Shown here: positions 42,110 through 50,326 of the stretch, piece by piece
Layout of the letters: the number at the start of each line of letters is the position of its first letter
Numbering within the stretch: the stretch's first letter is position 1
Assembly (NCBI RefSeq): GCF_000382305.1
Contig: NZ_KB908020.1
Location: 158,014-222,013, forward strand
Reading direction: 5' to 3'
Origin: Vitreoscilla stercoraria DSM 513
GTDB lineage: Bacteria > Pseudomonadota > Gammaproteobacteria > Burkholderiales > Neisseriaceae
DNA: 64,000 nucleotides
The notes under the pieces: generated by a model
Seen by the model: the letters and a program-made list of their open reading frames with translations, nothing else
Told to the model about the DNA's origin: nothing
Databases searched by the model: none
Translations under genes and position numbers: made by a program

Positions 42110-44395
42110 TTAGATTTTACAAGCGCCGCCTGCACAACCATCGTCTTGTAAATCTTGTTGCAAATCGTCAGCACCGTCACGGGTGTTATGGTAGTACAAG
42201 GTTTTCAAGCCATATTTGTAAGCCGACAACAAATCTTTGATCAATTGTTTCATCGGCACTTTGCCACCTTCAAAACGAGAAGGGTCGTAATTGGTATTTG
42301 ATGAAATGGCTTGGTCGACAAATTTTTGCATCACACCAACGAGTTTCAAATAACCGTCGTTGTTTGGCATTTGCCACAACAATTCGTATTCGCTTTGCAA
42401 GCGTTCGTATTCAGGCACCACTTGTTTCAAAATACCGTCTTTTGATGCTTTGACCGTCACCAAACCGCGCGGTGGCTCAATACCGTTGGTGGCATTGGAA
42501 ATTTGGCTAGAGGTTTCAGATGGCATCAAAGCGGTCAAGGTTGAATTGCGCAAACCGTGTTTGACGATGTCTGCACGCAAGCCTTCCCAATCCAAATGCA
42601 AAGGTTCGGTGCAGAAGGCATCCAAATCTTTTTTGTAGGTGTCAATTGGCAAGATGCCTTGTGAATATGTGGTTTCGTCAAATTTTGGACACGCACCGTA
42701 TTCTTGCGCCAATTTCACCGAAGCTTTTAATAAGTAAAATTGAATCGCTTCAAATGTGCGGTGGGTCAAGCCAAGGGCCGAACCATCAGAATAACGCACG
42801 CCATTTTTTGCCAAGTAATATGCATAGTTGATCACGCCTATGCCCAATGTGCGGCGGTTCATGGTTGCTTGGCGAGCTGCTTCAATTGGATAGTCTTGGT
42901 AGTCGAGCAAAGCATCCAAAGCGCGCACAGCCAAATCTGCCCATTCTTCGATGTCGTCCAAAGATTCGATTTTACCCAAGTTGAACGCCGACAAAGTACA
43001 CAAAGCGATTTCGCCTTCAGGGTCGTTGATGTTGTTCAATGGTTTGGTTGGTAAGGCAATTTCCAAGCACAAATTCGATTGGCGTACAGGGGCTACCGCA
43101 GGATTGAACGGGCTGTGGGTGTTGCAATGGTCGACGTTTTGTACGTAGATGCGGCCTGTACCAGCGCGCTCTTGCATCAACATTGAGAACAAATCCATGG
43201 CTGAAACTTTGCGCTTGCGAATGCTGTCGTCTTGTTCGTATTGCTCGTACAAGCGTTCAAATTCGTCTTGATTGGCAAAGAAAGCATCGTACAAACCAGG
43301 CACATCAGATGGCGAGAACAAGGTGATGTCTTGGTTTTTAATCAAGCGTTGGTACAAAGCGCGGTTGATTTGTACGCCGTAATCCATGTGGCGCACACGG
43401 TTTTCTTCAACACCGCGGTTGTTTTTCAACACGAGCAAGCTTTCCACTTCCAAATGCCACAATGGGTAGAACAAAGTCGCTGCACCGCCACGCACACCGC
43501 CTTGAGAACAACATTTCACTGCGGTTTGGAACAATTTGTAAAATGGAATACAACCTGTGTGTTGCGCTTCACCACCACGAATTTCAGAGCCTAAAGCACG
43601 AATGCGACCTGCGTTGATACCGATGCCTGCGCGTTGTGACACGTATTTGACAATCGCGCTAGAGGTGGCGTTGATGCTGTCTAAACTGTCGTCACATTCA
43701 ATCAACACGCAAGATGAGAATTGGCGTGAAGGCGTGCGCACGCCTGCCATAATCGGTGTTGGCAAAGAGATTTTGAATTCAGACACCGCATCGTAAAAAC
43801 GTTTTACATAGTCCAAACGCGTGTTTTGTGGGTATTTGGCAAACAAACACATCGCTACCAACATGTACAAAAACTGTGGTGACTCGTAAATTTGGCGCGT
43901 CACACGGTTTTGTACCAAATATTTGCCTTCTAATTGTTTCACCGCACCGTAAGAAAAAGTCATGTCACGGTCGTGCACAATGGCTGCATTCAACTCATCG
44001 AATTCTGCGCGTGAGTAATCGGCCAAAATGTGGGCATCGTATTTGCCAGACTGTGTCAATTTTTCCACATGCTCAAACAAGTGTGGTGGTTCAAACTGAC
44101 CGAAAGCAATTTTACGCAAATGGAAGATGGCCAAACGTGCTGCCAAATATTGGTAATCAGGGGTTTCGGTAGAAATCAAATCGGCGGCAGATTTAATGAT
44201 GGTCTCGTGGATGTCTTCGGTACGAATACCGTTGTAAAACTGAATGTGGGATTTCAATTCCACTTGTGATACAGAAACATTGTTCAGACCTTCGGCTGCC
44301 CAGTCGATGACACGGTGTATTTTATCCAAATCTATCGCTTCTAAGCGACCATCGCGTTTGGTCACTTTCAGTTGGGCGGCAGCGGCTGCGTTCAT
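42110..44395 (-). CDS. nrdA: Ribonucleoside-diphosphate reductase, class Ia alpha subunit
   Basis: This 761-aa R1 subunit reduces ribonucleotides to deoxyribonucleotides. An N-terminal ATP-cone (VTKRDGRLEAIDLDKIHRVIDWAAEGL) senses dATP. The active-site cysteine loop and NLCLEIALPTKPL are in the barrel, and the tail ends DDGCAGGACKI with the thioredoxin-exchange cysteines. I chose the ATG at 44395 (MNAAAAAQLKVTKRDG) with GAGGACG upstream. The 29 extra residues of the longer frame are not conserved. Regulation by NrdR is suggested by the box at 44480-44495. Confidence 0.97.
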   Translation of the reverse strand: MNAAAAAQLKVTKRDGRLEAIDLDKIHRVIDWAAEGLNNVSVSQVELKSHIQFYNGIRTEDIHETIIKSAADLISTETPDYQYLAARLAIFHLRKIAFGQFEPPHLFEHVEKLTQSGKYDAHILADYSRAEFDELNAAIVHDRDMTFSYGAVKQLEGKYLVQNRVTRQIYESPQFLYMLVAMCLFAKYPQNTRLDYVKRFYDAVSEFKISLPTPIMAGVRTPSRQFSSCVLIECDDSLDSINATSSAIVKYVSQRAGIGINAGRIRALGSEIRGGEAQHTGCIPFYKLFQTAVKCCSQGGVRGGAATLFYPLWHLEVESLLVLKNNRGVEENRVRHMDYGVQINRALYQRLIKNQDITLFSPSDVPGLYDAFFANQDEFERLYEQYEQDDSIRKRKVSAMDLFSMLMQERAGTGRIYVQNVDHCNTHSPFNPAVAPVRQSNLCLEIALPTKPLNNINDPEGEIALCTLSAFNLGKIESLDDIEEWADLAVRALDALLDYQDYPIEAARQATMNRRTLGIGVINYAYYLAKNGVRYSDGSALGLTHRTFEAIQFYLLKASVKLAQEYGACPKFDETTYSQGILPIDTYKKDLDAFCTEPLHLDWEGLRADIVKHGLRNSTLTALMPSETSSQISNATNGIEPPRGLVTVKASKDGILKQVVPEYERLQSEYELLWQMPNNDGYLKLVGVMQKFVDQAISSNTNYDPSRFEGGKVPMKQLIKDLLSAYKYGLKTLYYHNTRDGADDLQQDLQDDGCAGGACKI

Positions 44396-44733
44396 GAATA
44401 CGTCCTCATAAATGGGTAAAATCGCTTGACAAAAGCGATTTGTAGGTAAGCTGGATATAGTGGGAAATGGGGATTCAGACACACTATATAGTGTGCGTAG
44501 AAGTAATGGAGCACAATATAAGGGATAGGCTTGGCATTTGGCAAGTCATAAAAATTTATGGCTTTGATGAAGTTTTTAGGAGAGATTTATTTGACAACAA
44601 TAACGGCTTGTTTTGTTGGAGCTATGCTATATTCATGTTGGTAATTTAAGCGATGTGGGAATGTTTTTATGATTTTTTTACAACGCATGCGCTTTTTATT
44701 CTGTTAAAAAAACACATAGGAGTGAAAAATAAT
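44396..44733. other. Divergent nrdA / ybhB intergenic region
   Basis: No gene is supported. The stretch holds the nrdA leader, the NrdR-type boxes at 44480-44526 and presumably the ybhB promoter nearer 44640-44720. No DUS-like word is present. Confidence 0.6.
44480..44526 (-). promoter_or_regulatory. NrdR-type box pair upstream of nrdA
   Basis: CACACTATATAGTGTG (44480-44495) is a perfect 16-bp palindrome fitting the known NrdR box pattern (acaCwATATwGtgt-like). About 30 bases away, 44511-44526 has CACAATATAAG, a weaker copy of the left half. Two boxes at about three helical turns is the usual NrdR arrangement. It lies about 85-130 bases upstream of the nrdA start. Confidence 0.78.
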
Positions 44734-45216
44734 ATGACCGATTTTAGCGTGAGCAGCAGCGATTTTACAGCAGAGCAATTGATGGGTGCACATTTTCAAG
44801 CCGACCATCCCGATTGTGCTTCACCACAGCTAAGTTGGAGCGGTGCACCTGAGGGTACGAAAGGTTATGCCATTGCTGTGCATGATCCTGATGCACCGAC
44901 GGGCGGCTCAGGTTGGTGGCATTGGATGGCGTTGGTGTTGCCCGTAGATGTGACATCGGTACCTCGCGGTGCAGGAACGAGTGATGGCAGTGCCTTGCCT
45001 GACGGTGTGCGCCAAATGCGCCACGATGGCGGCGGTATTGGTTATATGGGGTGCATGCCGCCTGAAGGTGAACGTCACCGTTATATTCACACCGTATATG
45101 CTTTGGATACCGATCACATTGATTTGCCCGCAGATGCCAGTACAGCGATGGCAGGCTTTATGATCAATGCCCATTGTTTGGCAAAGGCGTCGATTACACA
45201 TTGGTTTGAGCGTTGA
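44734..45216 (+). CDS. YbhB/YbcL (phosphatidylethanolamine-binding protein) family protein
   Basis: This is a 160-aa Raf-kinase-inhibitor-like protein of the PEBP family. Family marks are SPQLSWSGAPEGTKGYAIAVHDPDAPTGGSGWWHWM and GYMGCMPPEGERHRYIHTVYAL. I chose the ATG at 44734 (MTDFSVSS) with AGGAG 11 bases upstream. The long open frame to 44653 is not conserved. The role in bacteria is uncertain. It lies head-to-head with nrdA. Confidence 0.92.
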   Translation: MTDFSVSSSDFTAEQLMGAHFQADHPDCASPQLSWSGAPEGTKGYAIAVHDPDAPTGGSGWWHWMALVLPVDVTSVPRGAGTSDGSALPDGVRQMRHDGGGIGYMGCMPPEGERHRYIHTVYALDTDHIDLPADASTAMAGFMINAHCLAKASITHWFER

Positions 45217-45251
45217 TGCTTTGAATGAATGAGTTGTGTTTTACCAATCAA

Positions 45252-45280
45252 GCGTCCTGTAAATCTTTACAGGACGCTTG
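45252..45280. terminator. Paired DUS-like repeat between converging ybhB-like and nitronate monooxygenase genes
   Basis: GCGTCCTGTAAA and its reverse complement with a 2-base loop make a perfect hairpin between the two gene ends. Confidence 0.85.
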
Positions 45281-45292
45281 ATGGTTTTATGG

Positions 45293-46342
45293 TCATGCAC
45301 AGTCTATGTCCATATCAGAATACAAATACTGTAAAATTTCCGCCACACTTTGTTGGCGCATGTGTGCCACACCTGTGCCTGCCCACAACGACAAATATTC
45401 GGCTTGTTGGTGTCTGTCTGCCCAAGCACGCATGGGTGAGGTTAAGGCATTTTGATAAGGGTAGGGCAAGGCGTCTTGTTCATATGCCGCCAAAGTTTGC
45501 ATCCATGTATTTTCAATGCCTCGTGCGTTTTTGCCTGAGAACAAACGGGTTAAACGCGTTTTTTGGTGGCGTTTGTCCCATAAGGCTTGTTTCATGACAC
45601 TGGATGCGCCGCTTTCGGTAGCACATAAAAAAGCAGTGCCGATTTGAACAGCATCTGCGCCGTGTGCCAAATAATCTTGCACTTGTTGCGCTTGAGAGAT
45701 ACCACCTGCACTGATGAGTGGTTTATCTGTGATAGCGCGGCATGCTTGTAACAAATCCAAATTGTGATATTCGTCTTCGATGGCCAACTCAGTGGGTCCG
45801 CCACGGTGACCGCCAGCTTCTATGCCTTGTAAAACCACCGCATCAGCGCCCACATCCAGCCATGCTTGCAAATGTGCGGGAGAATTGGCGGTGCCGATGA
45901 TGCGAATGTTTTTTTGTTGCAAGGCTTGGGCTTGCGCTGACGTTAAAATACCAAATGCAAAACTGGCAATGGCAGGCTGTAATTGCAATAAGGTTTCAAA
46001 TTGGGCGTGAAAAGATTGTGACCATGTTGGTACTGTCGGAAAATCTAAACCCAATTGGTTGAATGCTGGTTCTAACCATAGTTTAGCGGCCTGTAAGGAT
46101 GGCGCACTGGGTGGCGTGGGTTCGGGTAAGATGAACAAATTCATGGCAAATGCGTGTTGGGTCAATGTGCGTATGTGTTGCGCTTGTTGCACCATTTGCT
46201 CAGGTGACAAGATGCCACAAGCCAAACTGCCCAATGCGCCTGCTTCACATGCTGCCGCGACCAATTGTGGTGAGCTGGCACCGCCTGCCATCGGTGCTTG
46301 AATGATGGGATAATGCAATGGAAGGTCAAATAAATGGCGCAT
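45293..46342 (-). CDS. Nitronate monooxygenase-like flavoprotein
   Basis: This is a 349-aa FMN-binding TIM-barrel of the nitronate monooxygenase (2-nitropropane dioxygenase) family. Signatures are YPIIQAPMAGGASSPQLVAAACEAGALGSL near the start, GADAVVLQGIEAGGHRGG and LISAGGISQAQQVQDYLAHGADAVQIGTAFL for phosphate binding. The ATG at 46342 (MRHLFDLPLH) follows AAGGA and is preferred to the longer open frame. It likely detoxifies nitronates, but related FMN barrels have other substrates. Confidence 0.9.
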   Translation of the reverse strand: MRHLFDLPLHYPIIQAPMAGGASSPQLVAAACEAGALGSLACGILSPEQMVQQAQHIRTLTQHAFAMNLFILPEPTPPSAPSLQAAKLWLEPAFNQLGLDFPTVPTWSQSFHAQFETLLQLQPAIASFAFGILTSAQAQALQQKNIRIIGTANSPAHLQAWLDVGADAVVLQGIEAGGHRGGPTELAIEDEYHNLDLLQACRAITDKPLISAGGISQAQQVQDYLAHGADAVQIGTAFLCATESGASSVMKQALWDKRHQKTRLTRLFSGKNARGIENTWMQTLAAYEQDALPYPYQNALTSPMRAWADRHQQAEYLSLWAGTGVAHMRQQSVAEILQYLYSDMDIDCA

Positions 46343-46517
46343 GCTCAATCCTTGTGATGAGGTGAAGATTGAGTATAACATTGGCATGAGTGGGCTAAGA
46401 CAAAGCAATCCATTGCAAAGATGGTATTCAAACTGGCTGATATCCAGTATGGTGGATTAAGCTGTGGGTCTTAAGCATTTATCGTGGCTTAAGATATCGG
46501 TTTAAATGAACTGACAT

Positions 46518-46542
46518 AAAAAAAGACACTCTGTTGAGTGTC
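46518..46542 (-). terminator. Terminator of tRNA-Leu
   Basis: GACACTC pairs with GAGTGTC around TGTT. On the - strand it lies downstream of the tRNA and is followed by seven T. Confidence 0.85.
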
Positions 46543-46571
46543 ATGTTTTTATATCACAATGTCTATATCGT

Positions 46572-46658
46572 TGGTGCCCAGGAGAAGACTCGAACTTCCA
46601 CACCATTGCTGGCACATGGACCTGAACCATGCGCGTCTACCAATTCCGCCACCTGGGC
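46572..46658 (-). tRNA. tRNA-Leu(CAG)
   Basis: An 87-nt tRNA on the - strand with acceptor GCCCAGG pairing to CCTGGGC and an encoded CCA. The long variable arm typical of class II tRNAs is present. The anticodon loop is TTCAGGT, flanked by CATGG and CCATG, so the anticodon is CAG, reading CUG leucine codons. Confidence 0.95.
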
Positions 46659-46737
46659 ATAGATGAAAACACAAATTTGATGCACAATGTGTTTGAATTG
46701 CGAAGAACGCATTATAGTTTCCCTATTGAGAAAGTCA

Positions 46738-49227
46738 ATGACTAAAAGAAAAAATAATTTGCGTAGCCAAGACCCGTTTTTGGCACGTGAACAAGAAAAA
46801 TACAGCGACCCATTGCCTAGCCGTGAGTGGGTGATTGAATTATTGGAACAAAAAGGGGTTCCAGTCAGCACGGAAGACTTGGCAAATGTCTTGTCTATTC
46901 GTGAAGATGAGTATGAATTTTTCCGTCGCCGTTTGGGCGCGATGGTACGAGATGGGCAGATTTATATCAATCGCCGCGGCTTGGTGTGCGTGGCGGAAAA
47001 ATTGGCTTTGGTCAAATGTCGTGTGGAAGCACACAGTGATGGTTTTGGGTTTGCCGTACCTTTGGAAAAAAAAGCAGGCGACACCGATTTGGTTTTGTAC
47101 GATCGCCAAATGAAAGGTTTGATGCATGGTGATATTGTCACCGTGCGTCCTGCAGGCATTGATCGGCGTGGTCGTCGTGAAGGTCAGGTATTGGATGTGA
47201 TTGAACGTGCAAACAGTACGGTGGTGGCACGTTTGTCTAAAGAAGGTGGCGTTGCTGTCGCTGTGCCTGAGGACAAACGCTTGAGTCAAAGCATTGTCTT
47301 GGATATTAACAGTATTGGTCAGGCGCAAGATGGTCAAGTTATCAATGTGCAATTGACCCGATTCCCTGAAAAAAATCTGCCTGCTGCGGGTAAAGTCATT
47401 GAAGTATTGGGTGACTATGCCGATAGTGGTATGGAAATTGAAATTGCAGTGCGCAAACACCATTTGCCACATCAATTTTCAAAAGAATGTCTCAAAGCGG
47501 CGGCAAAAATTCCTGCAAATGTGCGTCCAAAAAACCGTAAAGATCGTGTAGATTTGCGTGAATTGCCATTGGTGACGATTGATGGCGAAACCGCACGTGA
47601 TTTTGATGATGCGGTGTTTGCGGAGAAAGTTGGTCGCAATTTCCGTTTGGTGGTGGCCATTGCCGATGTGAGCCATTATGTTCAAAATGGTGATGGCATT
47701 GATGGTGATGCGCGCGAACGCAGTACCAGTGTGTATTTTCCACGCCGTGTGATCCCGATGCTGCCTGAAAGTTTGTCCAATGGCATTTGCTCGCTCAATC
47801 CTGATGTTGAGCGTTTGTGCATGGTGTGTGACATGATTATCACCAATATGGGCAATGTCAAAGCCTATCAATTTTATCCTGCGGTGATGCGTTCGCATGC
47901 GCGTTTGACTTATACACAAGTGTCTAATTGGATAGAGTCGGGCGAAGAGCACGCTTTAAAACCGCAAATTGATGTGTTACATCAATTATTTAAAAAATTG
48001 CAAAGCAAACGCGAGCAGCGTGGTGCGATGGAATTTGACACTGTTGAAACTCAGATGATTTTCAATGACAACGGCAAAATTGACCGCATCGAACCAATCA
48101 AGCGCAACGATGCTCACCGTTTGATTGAAGAGTGTATGTTGGCAGCCAATGTGTGTGCGGCAGATTTTTTATTGCAAAACAAACACCCGTCTTTATACCG
48201 CAATCACAAAGGTCCTACGCCTGAAAAATTGGAAGTTTTGCGTCAGCAATTGGCATTGTTAGGTTTGCAATTGGGTGGCGGTGATGCGCCAACACCGAAG
48301 GATTATGCTGAATTGGCGGCACAGTTTGAAAATCGTGATGACAAAGAAGTGTTGCAAGTGATGTTGTTGCGTTCGATGCAGCAAGCGATGTATGAGGCCA
48401 AAAATGAAGGCCATTTTGGTTTGGCTTATAGTGCTTATACTCACTTTACCTCACCGATTCGTCGCTATCCTGATTTGACTGTCCATCGTGCGATTAAAGC
48501 GGTGTTGTTAGGTGAGGTTTACCAAGAGGAATCTTGGCAAGGTCTGGGAAGCCATACATCATTTAATGAGCGCCGTGCGGATGAAGCCAGCAAAGATGTG
48601 GAAAATTGGCTCAAGACGTATTATATGAAAGACAAAGTGGGCGAGGTGTTTGAAGGTCGCATCGCTGGGTTGACTAATTTTGGTATTTTTGTGACTTTAA
48701 GCGAATTGCACATTGATGGTTTGGTTCACATCAGCGATTTGGGTGAGGATTATTTTAATTACCGTCCTGAAATCATGGCCATCGAAGGCGAACGCAGTGG
48801 TGTGCGCTTTAAAATGGGCGATGCGGTCGTTGTGCGTGTGGCCAGTGCCAATTTGGATACAGGCAAAGTGGATTTGAGTTTGATCAGCGGTGGCAGCCCA
48901 GGCGATGGCAACCGTCAGAGCCGCTCGACGCCACGTTCGCGCTCTGGTGCGCGTGGTAAAATCCATGAAGCTGTTGTTCGCAATGGCCGCAGTGATGGCG
49001 CAGCAAAGAAAAACCGTCGTTCTCGCAAATCCACAGGTAAAGACACTGCCGAAACGCCTACTGCGGTAGCCGCGACGAAAAAGCCCAATTCACGCCCACC
49101 CAAATCTGCAAAAGCACAGCGCCGAGCCAAAGGCAATGGTGCCGCTGGCGCGGTAGCGACGACAACGGCGAAGGCCAAAAAACGCAATGAGCGTAAAAAA
49201 AGCAGCAAGTCCAGTAAAAAGGCTTAA
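46738..49227 (+). CDS. rnr: Ribonuclease R
   Basis: This is an 829-aa 3'-5' exoribonuclease of the RNB family that degrades structured RNA and acts in tmRNA-linked decay. After an N-terminal winged helix (residues 25-85) and cold-shock domains, the RNB catalytic centre has TIDGETARDFDDAVF with its cluster of Asp. An S1 domain follows (VGEVFEGRIAGLTNFGIFVTL). The tail from about residue 745 is long and Lys/Arg/Ala-rich, as in many RNase R proteins. I chose the ATG at 46738 (MTKRKNN). The open frame runs back to 46687. A DUS-like hairpin follows the stop. Confidence 0.95.
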   Translation: MTKRKNNLRSQDPFLAREQEKYSDPLPSREWVIELLEQKGVPVSTEDLANVLSIREDEYEFFRRRLGAMVRDGQIYINRRGLVCVAEKLALVKCRVEAHSDGFGFAVPLEKKAGDTDLVLYDRQMKGLMHGDIVTVRPAGIDRRGRREGQVLDVIERANSTVVARLSKEGGVAVAVPEDKRLSQSIVLDINSIGQAQDGQVINVQLTRFPEKNLPAAGKVIEVLGDYADSGMEIEIAVRKHHLPHQFSKECLKAAAKIPANVRPKNRKDRVDLRELPLVTIDGETARDFDDAVFAEKVGRNFRLVVAIADVSHYVQNGDGIDGDARERSTSVYFPRRVIPMLPESLSNGICSLNPDVERLCMVCDMIITNMGNVKAYQFYPAVMRSHARLTYTQVSNWIESGEEHALKPQIDVLHQLFKKLQSKREQRGAMEFDTVETQMIFNDNGKIDRIEPIKRNDAHRLIEECMLAANVCAADFLLQNKHPSLYRNHKGPTPEKLEVLRQQLALLGLQLGGGDAPTPKDYAELAAQFENRDDKEVLQVMLLRSMQQAMYEAKNEGHFGLAYSAYTHFTSPIRRYPDLTVHRAIKAVLLGEVYQEESWQGLGSHTSFNERRADEASKDVENWLKTYYMKDKVGEVFEGRIAGLTNFGIFVTLSELHIDGLVHISDLGEDYFNYRPEIMAIEGERSGVRFKMGDAVVVRVASANLDTGKVDLSLISGGSPGDGNRQSRSTPRSRSGARGKIHEAVVRNGRSDGAAKKNRRSRKSTGKDTAETPTAVAATKKPNSRPPKSAKAQRRAKGNGAAGAVATTTAKAKKRNERKKSSKSSKKA

Positions 49228-49268
49228 TTGAGTCAGACATTAAAAACTGAATGGTTTTGAGGTATAAA

Positions 49269-49298
49269 GCGTCCTGTAAACATTACAGGCCGCTTTTT
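49269..49298 (+). terminator. DUS-like paired repeat, terminator of rnr
   Basis: Exact GCGTCCTGTAA on the left and TTACAGGCCGC on the right (GCGG variant), giving one stem mismatch, then TTTTT. Confidence 0.83.
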
Positions 49299-49393
49299 GA
49301 TGCTATCAAGATTTTAATGGCGGCAAATAATAACTGGGGTTTGGAATGGTATGATGTGAATATATAGATATTCATCGATTAAGGGTTTCATAT

Positions 49394-50122
49394 ATGTTGG
49401 TTGTTACCGTATTAAGGCAAAGTAAAAAATTCACACCCAAACATGCACAGTGGATACACAAACAATTTGCACCTTTTGAGTCCATTTGTTTGACCGATGC
49501 CAAACACATCGATGGTGTGAAAACGGCGCCTTTATTACATGATTTTCCTGGATGGTGGTCGAAACTGGAACTATTCAATCCCAATCATCCTGTCTTGGGT
49601 CAGCAAGACTTATTGTATTTTGACATTGATGTGGTGGTGACAGGTGATTTACAAGAGTTGATGAATGAAGCCAAAAGCTTCACCATGCTGTCAGGTCTGT
49701 CTTATACCAATCAATGTAATTCATCTATTATGTATATTCCTTGTGAAATTAAGGAATTTGTGTGGAATCGTTTTATGGCCAATCCACAAAAACATATGGA
49801 CGAGTGCGATACACCTGAATGTTGGGGTGATCAAGGTTTTTTAAGCAAAATCACGCAGCCGCAACAATGGCAACATTTATTGCCCAATCGTATTTTTAGC
49901 TACAAAGTGGATATTGCCCAACCTTCTATGCTTGGCTATGAAGCTTTGCGTAGCAATGGACGACATTTAGGTGTCCCGCCGAAAGATGCTATTGTCGTGT
50001 GCTTCCATGGTTATCCTAGCCCATGGAAAACAGGACTATCATGGGTGCCATTTTTTTCAGTGAAAGAAAGCATTTCAGGCAAGATAAAAGCATGGCGAGC
50101 AAAGAGGAAAGCAGCCAAATAG
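49394..50122 (+). CDS. Putative glycosyltransferase (GT-A type)
   Basis: This is a 242-aa protein with the look of a GT-A glycosyltransferase. LLYFDIDVVVTGDLQEL carries an Asp-x-Asp metal motif near residue 77, preceded by GWWSKLELFNP. ECWGDQGFLSKI later resembles the acceptor-side region of GT8-like enzymes. The tail is basic (KAWRAKRKAAK), possibly for membrane contact. No signal peptide or other polysaccharide genes are nearby, so substrate and product are unknown. The start at 49394 is preceded by no strong ribosome site. Confidence 0.65.
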   Translation: MLVVTVLRQSKKFTPKHAQWIHKQFAPFESICLTDAKHIDGVKTAPLLHDFPGWWSKLELFNPNHPVLGQQDLLYFDIDVVVTGDLQELMNEAKSFTMLSGLSYTNQCNSSIMYIPCEIKEFVWNRFMANPQKHMDECDTPECWGDQGFLSKITQPQQWQHLLPNRIFSYKVDIAQPSMLGYEALRSNGRHLGVPPKDAIVVCFHGYPSPWKTGLSWVPFFSVKESISGKIKAWRAKRKAAK

Positions 50123-50159
50123 GGCGTGATTTGTATTGCAGTATATGCATAAATAAAAA

Positions 50160-50176
50160 AGTACCGTAAAGGTGCA
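50160..50176 (-). terminator. Probable terminator of tRNA-Ile
   Basis: On the - strand GCACC and GGTAC, with a 5-base loop, form a short stem followed by T6. Stem is weak. Confidence 0.6.
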
Positions 50177-50193
50177 TTCTTTATAGGGTTCTT

Positions 50194-50269
<76 letters not shown>

Positions 50270-50326
50270 TTGCAAAGAAGCGGCATTATAACAAACATGC
50301 CGCTGGATTAAAAGCCCTTAAAACAA

